Shown: in pieces, positions 11,056-22,152 of the stretch
How positions within the stretch are numbered: the first letter of the stretch is position 1
Layout of the letters: every line of letters begins with the position of its first letter
DNA from: Carya illinoinensis
Taxonomy: Eukaryota; Streptophyta; Magnoliopsida; Fagales; Juglandaceae
Length of the DNA stretch: 64,000 nt
Direction: 5' to 3'
NCBI RefSeq assembly: GCF_018687715.1
Contig: NC_056759.1
Coordinates: 29,138,385 to 29,202,384 of the forward strand
Made by a program: the position numbers and the translations under genes
The notes under the pieces: generated by a model
Told to the model about the DNA's origin: nothing
What the model saw: the letters and a program-made list of their open reading frames with translations, nothing else
The model's database searches: none

Positions 11056-13140
11056 ACTCCCAAAAAACCCATTCGAATAGTTTCGAAGCGGTCGAAGGAC
11101 CCTAGGACTACAATGTCCCTCAACTTGTCCAGTTTGCCCATGAGGACAGTATCCTCCAAAGTTCCTAAGGAAGGTCAAGGATATGCGGGATCCTCGTGGT
11201 GCTCTTCAGTAACCCCTCCAGACTTACGGGCTTTGAGGCAGGCATACAACATACTTGAGTGTGTAGTTCTTAAAGTTCCACCACAGGATGAAGGAGTTGT
11301 GGATCCTGAGGGATTCGTCTACAAGGTTGCATTGTTTCCCTCCGTGTTTTTCAATGGTCTTCGGTTGCAGTTCTATCTCCAGGTTTGAACATGGTCGGTG
11401 TGGTGCCTGCCTAACTCCTCCCCAATGCTTGAAGGATCCTTGTGGGGTGTTACGTGATATGGCAGCAAGCCTTGGAAGAGGCTTGGGACACCTGGCCTAA
11501 TCTCACTGGTCGGGAGTTCTTCCTTACTCACCGGGTCCTGAAGAAGAGGGAAAACACTTGTTCACTTGGAACAACAGTACGACAGGAGAACATCATGGTC
11601 CAAGCATGTTTTCTTTGTTTTTGGCGTCAGATGGGATTACCCCCTAGGGTAGTCATCAGGACAAAGCTATCCAATTCAGGCAAACTGGGGAGTAGTGCTA
11701 GATGAGGAGCTTGTGAGGTCCTCGGTGACACCGGACGAGTTTCACCGTATTGGAATTGTGCGGGATTGGGTTACTACCTATCCAGATGAAGTTTGGTTGA
11801 ATGTGCTATTGAGCACGGACAGTCTACTGTAGTATCTTCCCGCCCAAGTGGCATTGTGCCAAGCGACGTCTTCAATCTTGCTAGAACCCATGGGTCGTTC
11901 GATGCTCCAACGATCTTCCAATCCTCCAGTTGAGGGGAAAGGAAAGAGGCCACGACAGAGCACGCCGGTTAAGTTGGATTTTGACGATGATGTTCCTTCC
12001 CCTCCTGATCAGTCTTCAGTGGGGGTCTCTATTCGAAGGCCTCCTTCTTCTAGAGAGCTAGAGGGGTGAGGAATTTACGCACTTCTAAGCTCAGGGGCTT
12101 CATTTCCTTCTTCCGAGCCCTCGGAGAGTTAGTGTCCTCCTCGCTGTTCTAGCGTGCCCTTTTCCCGATGGGCACCAGTCCTTCAAATGGCCCATTGCCT
12201 GCCCCTCTTATACCCCCATCGATCGTGGAAGTTTCCCCCATGCTGTCTCCCGAGGGGAGGTGCTTAGCATCTTTTTTCTCTCATGTCTCCTATGTTATTC
12301 TTCCTAGGTGCTACGAAGCTGAGAGGGGACATCTGGAGTGGCTGTTGCTTGGCGCCAAGGGCTCGAGCCACCACGGGCGGATGACTCAGGCACTCTGCTC
12401 AGGTTGTTCTTCAAGTTTAGGTTCCTTTATCCTCTCATGCCTTGATAGTTTCGTTGTGGTTTCACTAGATGTTTTCCTGGTAGGCTGCCGACCAGCTACC
12501 AACCTAGGTGACAGACGATCGAGTGCGGTAGGGGGACTCCAAGGACCAAGAACCTCATTCCATGGCCACGCGGCCTTTAGTAAAGCCGTGGGTGCGGCAG
12601 AGCCTCTGGATGGGCCTAAAGGTTCTCTTGTTGACTTGTGTGAACACCTGCACCGTGTGAAAGTCCTATTTGCAAAGGTCTCAGGACGAGGTCACCTTGT
12701 GTTACCATGATTTGGGACATGAGTAGGATATCCGGGAAACCCTTTAGGAGATGTTCGATTGTCAGGCAGAGGAGCTCGAAAGATGCCAAGCCGCACATGC
12801 CTCATTGATCAGGAGGTGGAGGTACAATTCCACAGAGTCCTCTAGTCGGTTTGCCAAAGACAGGTTCCTGGGGGTTAGTGAGACCTTCTCGAAGAGGTAG
12901 GAGTTCCTTAAGGCCGTGAGAGCTGATAGGAAGGAGTTGAGGTCCATTTCTTGGCAGCAGTGGCGTGAACTGTCACAGGTGTGGCAAATCTAGGACGAGG
13001 CATGGCGTCATGGCTTCTTCTCAGGTAGGGAAGAACTAAGAGATTACTTGCTGTCAAATCCTGGAGGTGACTTGTCTTCACTAGACCTCAAATTCTTGAC
13101 CCCCAACCTTGCGGCACTAGAGGTGGGAGCTTGAATAGGA
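11056..13140 (+). pseudogene. Antisense extra ORF of the Tat element (putative gypsy-type transposon domain, Transposase_28-like), broken
   Basis: The coding sense is opposite to pol, between integrase and the 3' LTR. It starts MTPKKPIRIVSKRSKD at 11056 and runs to about 11388 with LRALRQAYNILECVVLK and VYKVALFPSVFFNGLRL. A frameshift then leads to GCYVIWQQALEEAWDTW and GREFFLTHRVLKKRE (11442-11550), and after another frame change TPDEFHRIGIVRDWVTTYPD (about 11730-11790). A proline/serine-rich linker follows (11848-12069), then a helical charged tail (FLKAVRADRKELRSISWQQW, 12900-12960). This pattern matches PF04195-type proteins known as additional ORFs in Tat retrotransposons. Their function is unknown to me. 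Several stops and frameshifts disable this copy. Confidence 0.75.
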
Positions 13141-13754
13141 GTGGATCTGATTCCTAGCGCATTCTTAGCTGCATCGGTGGCGCCAATGGCGACCCCGACC
13201 TCTTTCGAGGTGGACTCCTCTAATTCTGAGGAGTTTTGAAATCGTCTGGGAGGGCCCTGTGCTCCTGCCTTATCTTTCTATGTATTTTTGTATAAAGCTC
13301 TGGCTCCTTGCATTTTTTGGGATTGTATGGACTAGATTTCAATAGATATGTTTACCTTTAAGAGTTTATGCATACTTCACGTTCCTTTGATGACCGAATC
13401 ACTCAGTCTCCATACTGTGGGGTCTCATTATTTTCTAAATTGCTATTGTGGTGTCCTTTCTGTCCTGACTTGCGCTGCAAGTCATAAATGTACAAGTGGC
13501 GCGCATCTCGTTGGATGTGGTAGGCGACTGGTTGTGCACGTTTCCCAAGCTTATGGAAGGGTGCTCACTGCATTTTCCCATTTCATAGGTATTCTGACTG
13601 TTGATGAATAAAGTAGCTTTCTTCCAAACTTTGTCTTACTTTTCCCTGTCGTTTGCCTGTGCTTTGCACATGCCCTCTCGAGTGGTATCATGTTGGCTGC
13701 TTGCTAAGGCTTGACGGTTTCCTTATTGTCATGACAAATTAATAACATTGCGTG
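13141..13754. other. Tat element 3' region, non-coding
   Basis: Internal sequence of the gypsy element between the antisense ORF and the nested insertion. The plus-strand frame at 13348-13611 has no recognisable domain and is probably chance. Confidence 0.4.
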
Positions 13755-16176
13755 TGATGCCCCCAACTTCCACGTACGAAAATACAGGAATCGAGACATC
13801 GTGATGATGACAATACGGGCCACACATCCCAATGATAAGTGCTCAAGTGTGTGCAACATGCAAAATGTGTACAACAAAAGTCGCAGTGGTTAATTAAAAG
13901 TTAGTAAACTAAGTACCAGAAATTTAAATACAGATTTCCAAAATAAAATGCCTTTAAAGGTTATATAGTTATCCAATATAAATATAATACAAACCAATTA
14001 CATAGCCAAAAAGTGGAAGACAAATCCTAATACACGAGCAAGTGATCCCAAATCACTTCTTCGGCGGAGTCGAATCCTCAGGTTCTATATCAACATCATC
14101 TGCATCAAAATCTATGGTACTATGAAATTTTACCACAAGATGTCAAATACCTTTAGATTATGAATCTCAATAAGTAATAAACCAAATAGCCTAAGAGATG
14201 AAAATACAGTCATGCAACAGCAAATATGCGTGCATATGATGAAATATGCATGAGACCCAAAAATCATCATTTTTCCCAAAAATGATTATTTTCCAACACA
14301 CATCAAAATCTCATTTTGGCCCAAAACATTCCATTAAAACATTTCCCTCCCCGAAAATGGCCCAATATAAATCCACCATTTTTTCAGAAAATGGTCCACA
14401 TAAATCTTTTTATCAAAGCCCACCATTTTTCTAGAAAATGGCCCATTATCCAATTATCCCTTATGCACCATGATCTCCCCTAGGGACCATTTGCACACCC
14501 TGGCTCCCTTCATCACACCACGGGTAACGACCTTGCGTGTGACTTCGTAATGAGCGATGCCTAGTTTCACGCCTAGTGCGTTCGTTGCCAAGCATCCTCT
14601 AGCTCCTGCCAATAGAGGGGTCACGGAGTCAGCATGAGAGCGTTACCATCTCGTCCGATCCCATTGTCGCCCAATGACAACCCAGAGGACGTCACTCAAT
14701 ATATTCCACTCTTGAATGACCAAAAAAGCTCCACCGAGATAATATCTCATCTCGGCTTGGGGTCGTGATACACACGAATCCAAAAATCCATTCTCTCATG
14801 AAAACCTAGTTTTCAAATATACACATGAACATACATGTAATTATGCAAAAACCCAGTTTTCATTTACAAACATGAACATGTGTGTCATTATGCAATGTAT
14901 ATGACATGACACAATTATTCAACAACCAACAAAATCCTAGCATAATCTAATCACCCAAATAACTCAATTCTCTAATCCAATCGACCCCCAAACTCCTCAT
15001 ACTCAACGTTCGGCACAACCAACTAGATTACAAAAGATTTGTTAGTGCAAAATATATCTAATCTCATAAAATTATTTGAAAAATTACTTACAGTGCTAAA
15101 AGGCAAAATCTGGAAGTTTATGGCTGGAAATGTAGCTCACAACATGCACTACAAATCAACAAGAAATCAAGTGAAGCTCACAACTTCTATGGGCAAAACA
15201 GTGGCACGACAAGGGTAAAAGTAGAGAAATGAAAAGGACCAAACAAAAGGAAATGAAATGGGAATAAATCACAAGTATGCACTACGAAATTACTAAGGAA
15301 AATTAGAGAGAAACTGAGCTTGAAGGCTCATGAATAGACCAGACAAAAATGGAAGAGCAGTTGAAAAAACACAAAAAAGAAGAGGGAGAAAAAGAGCAAT
15401 GGTGCACAAGAAAGAAGAAAGAAAAAGAAATGAAGGAGAAGGAGAAGGAGAGACACAGCAACCGCACACAATTTGCAAAAGAAAAAGAAGCCGAAAATGA
15501 AGAAAAAGAAGACTGTAGTGGCACGACATTGCAGAAAGAAGAAGAAGAAAATGAAACTGGAAAATGAGAAGAAGAAGGAATCAGCATAGCAGAGGAAAGA
15601 AAAGAGAATCAAAGAGAGAAAGAGAAAAGGAAAAAAACCAGATGAAGGAGAAGGACAGAGCTGCGCGGCAACAAGAATTTTAGAGGAAGAAGAAGCATTT
15701 CAATGGTGAAGGAGAGGCTGTTCAGTGTAGGGGAGAAGAAGAAAAGCTTAGGGTTTTTCACCCTTGATCAAAAAGAAAAAAGGGCTGAAAGAAATTAACT
15801 CGGGTTGGGCTTCACACAAAGAATGGGCTGGGCCCCAAACAGAAAATAAGGCACACCAAACAAGCCCAATCCAGAAAGAAGAGGTCCAGTAAAATAAAAA
15901 GAGTACAATAAAATAAATTAAAGACAAATGAAAACACTACAACTAAATATTAATAAAATAAATGATTAAACCCAACGAAAAAATAATTTAAAGTAAAGAG
16001 CAAATTTAAATAATAAACAATAATTAACATTAAGAAAGCACATCAAAATAAATTTCTCAACTTAGAAATCATAAAATAATATAAAGAGGATCAAGTTAAA
16101 TTTAAAACAAGAGAAGCAATAATACTAATAAATAAAATAATTATTTAATTAAAATACATGTAAATATGGGGTATCA
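13755..16176 (+). mobile_element. Nested non-coding insertion, 2.4 kb, short inverted ends TGATRCCCC
   Basis: It begins TGATGCCCCCAACTTCC and ends TATGGGGTATCA, giving an imperfect 9-base inverted end. The flanks CATTGCGTG (13746-13754) and CTTTACGTG (16177-16185) match at 7 of 9 bases, which would suit an old 9-base target duplication of a Mutator-like element; this is uncertain. Inside are no gene, a purine-rich block (15340-15720, mostly GAA/GAG) and an AT-rich tail. A related sequence lies on the opposite strand at about 24400-28757. A large non-autonomous LTR-type element is the alternative, since it also starts TG and ends CA, but no 5-base duplication is seen. Confidence 0.5.
15340..15720 (+). 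repeat. Purine-rich (GAA/GAG) low-complexity tract
   Basis: About 380 bases with very few pyrimidines on the plus strand. It creates long but meaningless open frames (Lys/Glu on plus, Phe/Ser/Leu on minus). It lies inside the nested non-coding element. Confidence 0.8.
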
Positions 16177-16399
16177 CTTTACGTGCAGCACCCCGCTGAG
16201 CATAAAGGCTTCTCTACCCACCTTATTTTGTGGGGGGCTGAACACTTGCCTTTTAGTTGGACTTCGGGACCTCTAAAGGGTTTACGCCGAATTCCTCCAA
16301 GTTCTTTTATGTGATGACCTTGGTTACTTTTAACTTCGTTGAGGCTCTGCGAGGCATATGCAAAGCTTTTATGGAACTCTCACAGTATGCAAAACCAGA

Positions 16400-16690
16400 C
16401 CAGCTTAGTTGATCCTTGCACTCAGTGAAAGGGGTCAAGCGAAGCATCAACTAGAACTCGCCTAGATTCTTTGCGGAGGTCGCACGGCATGTGAGACCTA
16501 GCGTACCTCTTTGATCCTTCTGCTAGGTGAGAGGGGGCAAGTGGTATGTAAGACTGGGATTCCCCAAATACTTTGATGGAGGCCATGCGGTGAGACCATG
16601 CACACCTCGTTGACCCTAGCACTCAGCGAGAGGGGGCCGAGTGGTACATAAGACTTGGCTCGTCCAAATACTCGTGTACATGTTGCATAA
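16400..16690. repeat. Tandem repeat, ~100-bp period, about 2.8 copies
   Basis: Units begin at GATCCTTGCACTCAG (16411), GATCCTTCTGCTAGG (16513) and GACCCTAGCACTCAG (16612). They share a GAGAGGGG core, GTGGTAYRTAAGACT and CCAAATACT. The period is about 100 bases. The repeats sit in the 3' untranslated part of the Tat element, a region known in this lineage for tandem repeats. Confidence 0.8.
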
Positions 16691-17018
16691 CCAAAGCCCA
16701 GATATATGTATACTTTATTTGACAATTACCAACCTGTCTTGTTGGTTTGGTGCGATGAGATTTTGGGATCTTTGTTCTCTCTGGGAAACATGATGTATTC
16801 TATGGTTGAGATGGGTAGTCTTGGGGCTATCCCGCACTTCACCAAGGGAGAGGTAGGGGCATCTCAAACCAACCCTCATCTTTAGTCCCCCCGGGAGGTC
16901 ATCTTCCACTTGACCATTTGACTGTGGATGTCCCGAGGGGGAGTGGGGGAAGTATCGGGATTTGATCCTCAGGTCCCAGCACCAGTATAATGGTTGGAGT
17001 CAAACTGTCTCCCGTTAT

Positions 17019-17440
17019 CTAACACGATGCTCCAGGGCATGCTGAACCTACAGACAACATTCTTCCTAGGAAGCGGATAATGTTATTAGTCGTAATTGTG
17101 GCTAGTACTTCGGCCTCGACCCACTTGGTGAAGTAGTCCACTGCCACCACTACAAACTTTACCCTGCCTTTCTTTGTAGGGAGAGGGCCCACCAGGTCGA
17201 CACCCCATTGGGTAAATAGCCAGAGGAGATTATTGGTGTCAACTCCGCTAATGGTCAATGGATGATTCCACCTTATTCCTGGCACTTTCTACACTTCTGC
17301 ACATATTTCTTAGCATCTTTGAGGGTGCACTGCCAATAGTATCCAACTCGCATTGCCTTCTCTGCTAGTATGCTTCCCCCAGCATGATCACTGCATATTC
17401 CTTCATGTATTTCAGCCAATACCTACTGGGCTTGCTCGCT
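17019..17440 (-). pseudogene. Ty3/gypsy integrase fragment
   Basis: The core domain carries WGVDLVGPLPTKKGRVKF with the first catalytic Asp and VVVAVDYFTKWVEAE with the second, in the frame 17019-17285. Upstream on the minus strand (17290-17440) HEGICSDHAGG and CX2C residues of the HHCC zinc finger can be read in shifted frames. The C-terminal part with the catalytic Glu is degraded between 16900 and 17019. Confidence 0.88.
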
Positions 17441-17446
17441 TGAGAT

Positions 17447-18025
17447 TCATCTTAGCAGGGGTGCACTGTATCCTCTGCCGTATAGCACCCTATCGACTAT
17501 AGTATATGTTACTGCTTGGTATCTTACCTTCCTCGGTCCCTCTTTACTGCCGGGAAATTTATTGTCATTCAAATATCGTAAGATATCTTGCACCCACTTG
17601 CGTGCACCCGATCCTACTTCTAGCAGCTCGACCCCAACAACTGGCACTTCGATAGTCTTGTGGACGGCTGATTCCGACATTGGTGCGGCTTCCTGCCTGG
17701 ATGCTGTCTTCACCAACCTATCTGCCTTGTTGTTCTCAATCGTTGGGATTTGTTGTATCTGGAAGTATTGAAAGTGAGTGTGTTCACCCTGTATCAATGC
17801 CAGGTGCTTTTTCAATTTTTTGCCATTTTCCACGAATTCGCCCCTCACCTGGTTAACTACTACCTGGGAATTCGCTTTGAACTCCACTTCCTTTGCACCT
17901 AGGGACTTTGCTATAGTCATGCCGAGGAAGAGTGCCTCATACTTTGCCTCGTTTTTTATGGTTTTGAATACTAGCTTGATAGCGTAGTGCTCCTCGCCTT
18001 TGTCAGTGATGATACGCACCCCCAT
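17447..18025 (-). pseudogene. Extra (archaeal-like) RNase H domain of the Tat polyprotein
   Basis: This 192-residue frame contains NEAKYEALFLGMTIAKSLGA with the catalytic Glu, the FKANSQVVVNQVRGEF block where Asp usually follows (here FKANSQ, so the Asp is replaced by Asn), and IPTIENNKADRLVKTAS with the final Asp. A second RNase H of this type next to the normal one is a mark of Tat-lineage gypsy elements. The missing Asp and the stops upstream indicate an inactive copy. Confidence 0.85.
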
Positions 18026-18652
18026 CCCCTTTCAACCCAGTAAGGGGAGCCATCAATAAAACTTGCCAGGGCTTCATAGGTGGTGCATATCCTTCTTTAC
18101 TGGTGAAGCCAGTAAATTCTACGATAAAATCAGTCAGGACTTGTCCCTTTAGGGAAGTTAGGGGGATTACTCGATGTCAAATTCGCTTAGCTCCACGGCC
18201 TAGTTTGCGAGGTGACCTAAGGCATTCAGGTGTTGTAGGGCCTTTCATAAAGGGGCTTCTATGATGACTTTGATCGGGTGCACCTAGAAGTATGGTCAGA
18301 GCTTGCAATTGGTTATTATTAATGCGAAAGTGAGCTATTCAATACAGGGGTATTTGACTTCCGCTCCTCTATACGCTCGACTAAAATAGTAGACTAGTCT
18401 CGAGATCCCACCATCATCTCGCATTAAGGATAAGGAGACCGCCTATAGGGATAGATACAGGATCAACATTTACCTGCATTGGGGATGACTAAGCATTGGA
18501 GGGTTAGTTAGGTATTGCTTGAGTGTGGTGAATGTGGTGTCACATTCTTCATTCCAGTCGTGTGCCTTCCGCAGCACTTTAAAGAGAGGTAAACACTTAT
18601 CCGTTGACCTCAATGTGAATCAGTTGAGGGCCGCCAACCTGCAGATGAGCTT

Positions 18653-19348
18653 CTATACGTCTTTAGTGTTTTGAGGAGAAGGCATATATAAGGTAGCGTT
18701 GACTTTTTTGGAATTGGCCTTGATTCCTCTATCTGATACCACAAATCCAAGGAATTTTCCTGACCTCATTCCAAACGAACATTTGGCGGGATTCAGCTTC
18801 ATCTTGTACCGTCTTAGTACCGCGAAAGATTCTCGGAGGTCATCTAAATCTTGTGTCGGGGTTTTACTTTTGACCAACAAATCATCCACATATACCTCCA
18901 TATTCCTCCCAATTTAGGCTTTGAACATTCGATTGACCAGCCGTTGGTAAGTGACCCCTGCGTTTTTTAGGCCAAACGGCATGGTGAAATAACAGTATAG
19001 CCCATGATCGGTGATGAATGACGTCTTTTATTCATTGCCCGGGTTCATGCAAATCTGATTGTATCCTGAGTAAGCATCCATAAAGCTCAGCATGCGATGG
19101 CCGTACGTTGAATCCACGATGAAGTCAATGCAGGAGAGCGGAAAACTGTCCTTGGGGCATGCTTTGTTTGGGTCAATGAAGTCCACGCACATTTGCCACT
19201 TACTGTTGGGCTTTTTCACAAGCACTACATTGGAAAACCAGTTCGGGTAGCGCACTTCACGTATGAACCCTGCCACAAGCAGGCGATCCACTTCTACTGC
19301 AATTGTGTCCTTCTTTTCCACACTAAAGCATCTACGCTTTCGCCTCAC
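18653..19348 (-). pseudogene. Ty3/gypsy reverse transcriptase, two fragments
   Basis: 19028-19348 has VDRLLVAGFIREVRYPNW, WQMCVDFIDPNKACPKDSF and MDAYSGYNQI (first catalytic Asp block). After a stop at about 19025, 18653-18901 gives MEVYVDDLLVKS with the YVDD box and LNPAKCSFGMRSGKFLGF. The usual fingers-palm-thumb order is kept. The RNase H that follows (about 18050-18650) is readable only in pieces. Confidence 0.9.
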
Positions 19349-19364
19349 CCCCTGGCCTTGGGAT

Positions 19365-19595
19365 CTATGCTCTTAAGTGATGTTGCATGATAGCCAGATC
19401 TATCCCCGGCATATCCTCGTGGCTCCACATGAAGATGTCCTGGTGTTCAATAAGCAATTGTTGTAGTGCATTTCTCATTTTAGCAGTCATGCTTGTTCCA
19501 ACCCTGATGGTTGCCTCCGTTCGGCTCTGATCTAGCAAAATCAATTCCAAGGGTTCTTTCGCCTTCGTCTTTTTCAATGTATATTCATCTCTCAT
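19365..19595 (-). pseudogene. Tat-type pre-RT segment
   Basis: This 76-residue frame contains TKMRNALQQLL-like and HQDIFMWSHEDMPGIDL motifs. The second is the conserved ADVFAWSHEDMPGI segment just before RT in Tat/Retand elements (the exact string here is DIFMWSHEDMPGID). It marks the start of surviving pol; upstream gag and protease are absent. Confidence 0.8.
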
Positions 19596-19858
19596 TTCTT
19601 CTTAAGTGGGGATGCACTCTGGGGCTGGTAAGGGGTTTGGAAGCGCCTCATTTCTTGGTGGTGTGACACTAATTCCCCCTACAACGTCTTTTGGCCGGTC
19701 GCTGATCCCACCCTACATTGTTCTCTTTGCTCCCTCTAGTTGCCTTCCTACTTCAATACTCTTCCACACCTTCGAGCCTTCTGAGGGTGGGTTCTCGCAG
19801 GCATTCAAAGCAAACGTTTGCCTTTTGAAATTTTTTGAATCCAATAAATGGTGCCAAC

Positions 19859-20412
19859 TATTAACGACGTGTTTCGTATGTCTTTGGGCTGGCTCCTGGG
19901 TGGCTTGGGCCTTCACCTATTCCTGCAAACATGAAACCACTCCTAGGTCCAGCTACCAGGTGGGCAGTTGAGTAGGGCCTTCGATACTTAAGTTAGCTAG
20001 GAGAAGAGGAAATCTTCTCAGAGTGTTGGTTGAGGATTATCCGAACCTGTCACTTGGCACTTGGAGGGCCGTTTTTAAACCTGTGCCCAGGGTCAGAAAC
20101 CCATGCCTTACGACTGAGCAGAGGGTGCTCCTGGCACAGGCAATTAATGTGGCATGGCCTCTGGGATGGGTTGCCTGAATGTGGACTCCCATCGAGGTGG
20201 CATGTTTTTCCCTCCCTATCTGGAAAAAGGAGGGGCAAGACCTTGCCTTTCCTGGCTATGGCCAGCTCGACCTGCCGGCCAAACCAGTGTTTTACAGTGT
20301 TGAGACTCTTCAGGTGGGTCATCGAGAAGCCAAATGGGCTTCGGCCAAGTCTTGGGCAAGGGGTCGTCCTTAGTTGGACTGGGCTTGTGCTTCTGTGAAA
20401 ATCCCCTCAACA
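19859..20412 (-). repeat. 5' LTR of the Tat-lineage gypsy element
   Basis: It starts TATTAACGACG (the first dinucleotide TG is mutated to TA) and ends CCTCAACA on the plus strand. It carries the longer form of the LTR (554 bp). Inside it on the minus strand, TTGGCACC begins a site resembling the TTGGCGCC primer-binding sites of Tat elements. Confidence 0.93.
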
Positions 20413-21060
20413 CTGCCCACTAGCTTGCAATAGAATAACTAGTTTATATTCCATAAGATTTGAACTTTAGATATTTTGATATCATGTGAAATCATTACTT
20501 GTTTGAAACTGATGGAAAGTTGTATATTTTATTAAATATTTTATATCCATAACAATTATGATATGGCTTGTTATATTTATTTGGACAGTGTTAGTGGGCC
20601 ACCTAGTGATTACCGTTAAGCATGTCGGTAAATTTTCTTTTAAATATTTTTTTAACAACCTTAATCATTAAGAAAAAATAAAAAAAAATACAACTTCACT
20701 AATAGTCATTTTCTTAACTATTAAGAAAATAATAATAATAATAATAAAATATTCGAGTGATAAGTTTGTGAGAGTAAAATAGCATTTCCCTATTAATTTA
20801 TTATGAAAACAGTTAACGTACTATAACATTAATTCCAATAATATATTTCTCAATTTTAAAGTGTATGATATTCTCATCAATACTAAGGTTGTGCTTAGTT
20901 GTGGAATTAAACTCAATTCTTCTCAAATCAATCATTAATAGGAACTACTACTTTTTCAACTTTCCATAAATAAAAAAAATTAACCTCTCTCCAAGATGCT
21001 GTGAGATGTCAAGAACATCCACTAGCTATGCCAGAGAACACAAAAACGAAAGTCGTACAG
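20413..21060. other. Intergenic AT-rich DNA, no gene seen
   Basis: Right flank of the gypsy element. It contains short A/T-rich repeats (20640-20760, including an AAT run) that resemble the cores of the small elements near 42.2 and 58.1 kb. No coding sequence was recognised. Confidence 0.45.
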
Positions 21061-21524
21061 TTCGTTCGTCTATACGAATTTGACTACTTGAATGTTGTAT
21101 GATTAAGGGAACCTTCTTGGAGGAAAGCAAGTACAATCTGTAGTACAGAATTCGAAGGAAATATTGATCTAGTGCTTCACATAGTAGAAGGACGCAGAGG
21201 GTTGAAGCTATCGCCCAATTGATGGCCGTTGGACCACGTTAATTTGTGTTGGCATTCCTCTTTATGATGTCTATCGTTAATGACAAATGCTGATATTGAG
21301 GAACACTCTCATTTTAATTTCTACGAAATTTCCATCAACATTCGAGGGCAAAAGAGATCGTCATTGACAGAGGCTTCCAGCTACCTAGAAAACCTCCCTC
21401 CACTATCGTCGACCTACAGGTTGGAGGAAAGGGATTTATAAGTGAGGCCTTGTTTAGGAGCCTTGTAGATTGGGGACGAACAAGGAGCCTTGTGGATTGG
21501 GGACATACATGATTTATTACGAAT

Positions 21525-21527
<3 letters not shown>

Positions 21528-21573
<46 letters not shown>
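21528..21573. repeat. (GA)n microsatellite
   Basis: About 23 GA units within the leader of the ZRK pseudogene. The intact ZRK gene has shorter, interrupted GA-rich sequence at the matching place (36531-36568). Confidence 0.95.
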
Positions 21574-21575
<2 letters not shown>

Positions 21576-21958
21576 CTATCTTTTTGTCTATTATCGTACG
21601 TTAAGTGAGAGTTTTCTAGATAGTAGAGAGGTGTTATTTAAAGAAGAGGTTTGAGCTCAATAACTTATATAGAGTTTATTCGAGCTATACATCGATTAGT
21701 TGGGCTGTTGTATCTTGAGGGAGATAAATCAAGAGGCGGTTTGCTGCATCGGTTCAATTGAAACTTTATATTGCAGAGGACTTAAATCTCCTTAAAGAGA
21801 GCGAAATTTACATACCTCACTTCAAGCAGGTTTTGAAGGCCGAACTATTTTCATTAAGAAAGCCAAATATTCCGATGCAAAGGAGGAGATGTTCAATGAT
21901 TTAGCAATTTGTGCAAAGGCTAGTGCTCATAAGAATGTTCTAAAGCTCATTGGTTGCT

Positions 21959-22152
21959 CAGACTGTTCATAGGGGCTAAATTTTATCTCGTTCGACCCGG
22001 GACCAGGATAACCGGGTGTCCGGTTATGCGTTTCGGCCTGGATTTGACTCGGGCTGAAACCCACATTTTTAAAACCGGCCCAATCCAAGCCATTTATGTG
22101 TATTACACCCGGGTACCGGATTTAAAGCCTGGTACCCGGTTATGGGTACCAA
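21959..22152. mobile_element. 194-bp insertion with 8-base target duplication (hAT-like?)
   Basis: TGGTTGCT occurs on both sides (21951-21958 and 22153-22160), and the kinase homology resumes exactly after the second copy. Eight-base duplications are typical of hAT elements. The insert is rich in CCGGTT and GGTACC motifs (ACCCGGGTACCGG), but clear inverted ends are not seen. Confidence 0.7.

Larger units (their letters stand above)
10071..20412 (-). mobile_element. Ty3/gypsy LTR retrotransposon, Tat lineage, gag-deleted, with antisense ORF
   Basis: The element is 10,342 bp, with LTRs at 10071-10582 (512 bp) and 19859-20412 (554 bp). Target duplications CTACC (10066-10070) and CTGCC (20413-20417) differ at one base. 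On the minus strand the order is 5' LTR, primer-binding site, pre-RT, RT, RNase H, an extra archaeal-like RNase H, integrase, a long 3' region with tandem repeats, an antisense ORF, 3' LTR. The extra RNase H, the SHEDMPGI pre-RT motif and the large 3' region place it in the Tat group. Only about 260 bases separate the 5' LTR from the pre-RT region, so gag and protease are missing. An unrelated 2.4-kb element is nested at 13755-16176. Confidence 0.93.

Noticed and set aside
15293..15612. Overlapping 70-94-residue frames on both strands, rich in Phe/Ser or Lys/Glu
   Set aside because: They are a by-product of the purine-rich low-complexity tract inside a non-coding element; no domain and no start context.
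20030..20413. Frames of 64-122 residues near 20.2 kb
   Set aside because: They are inside the 5' LTR of the gypsy element and not kept in the partner LTR.
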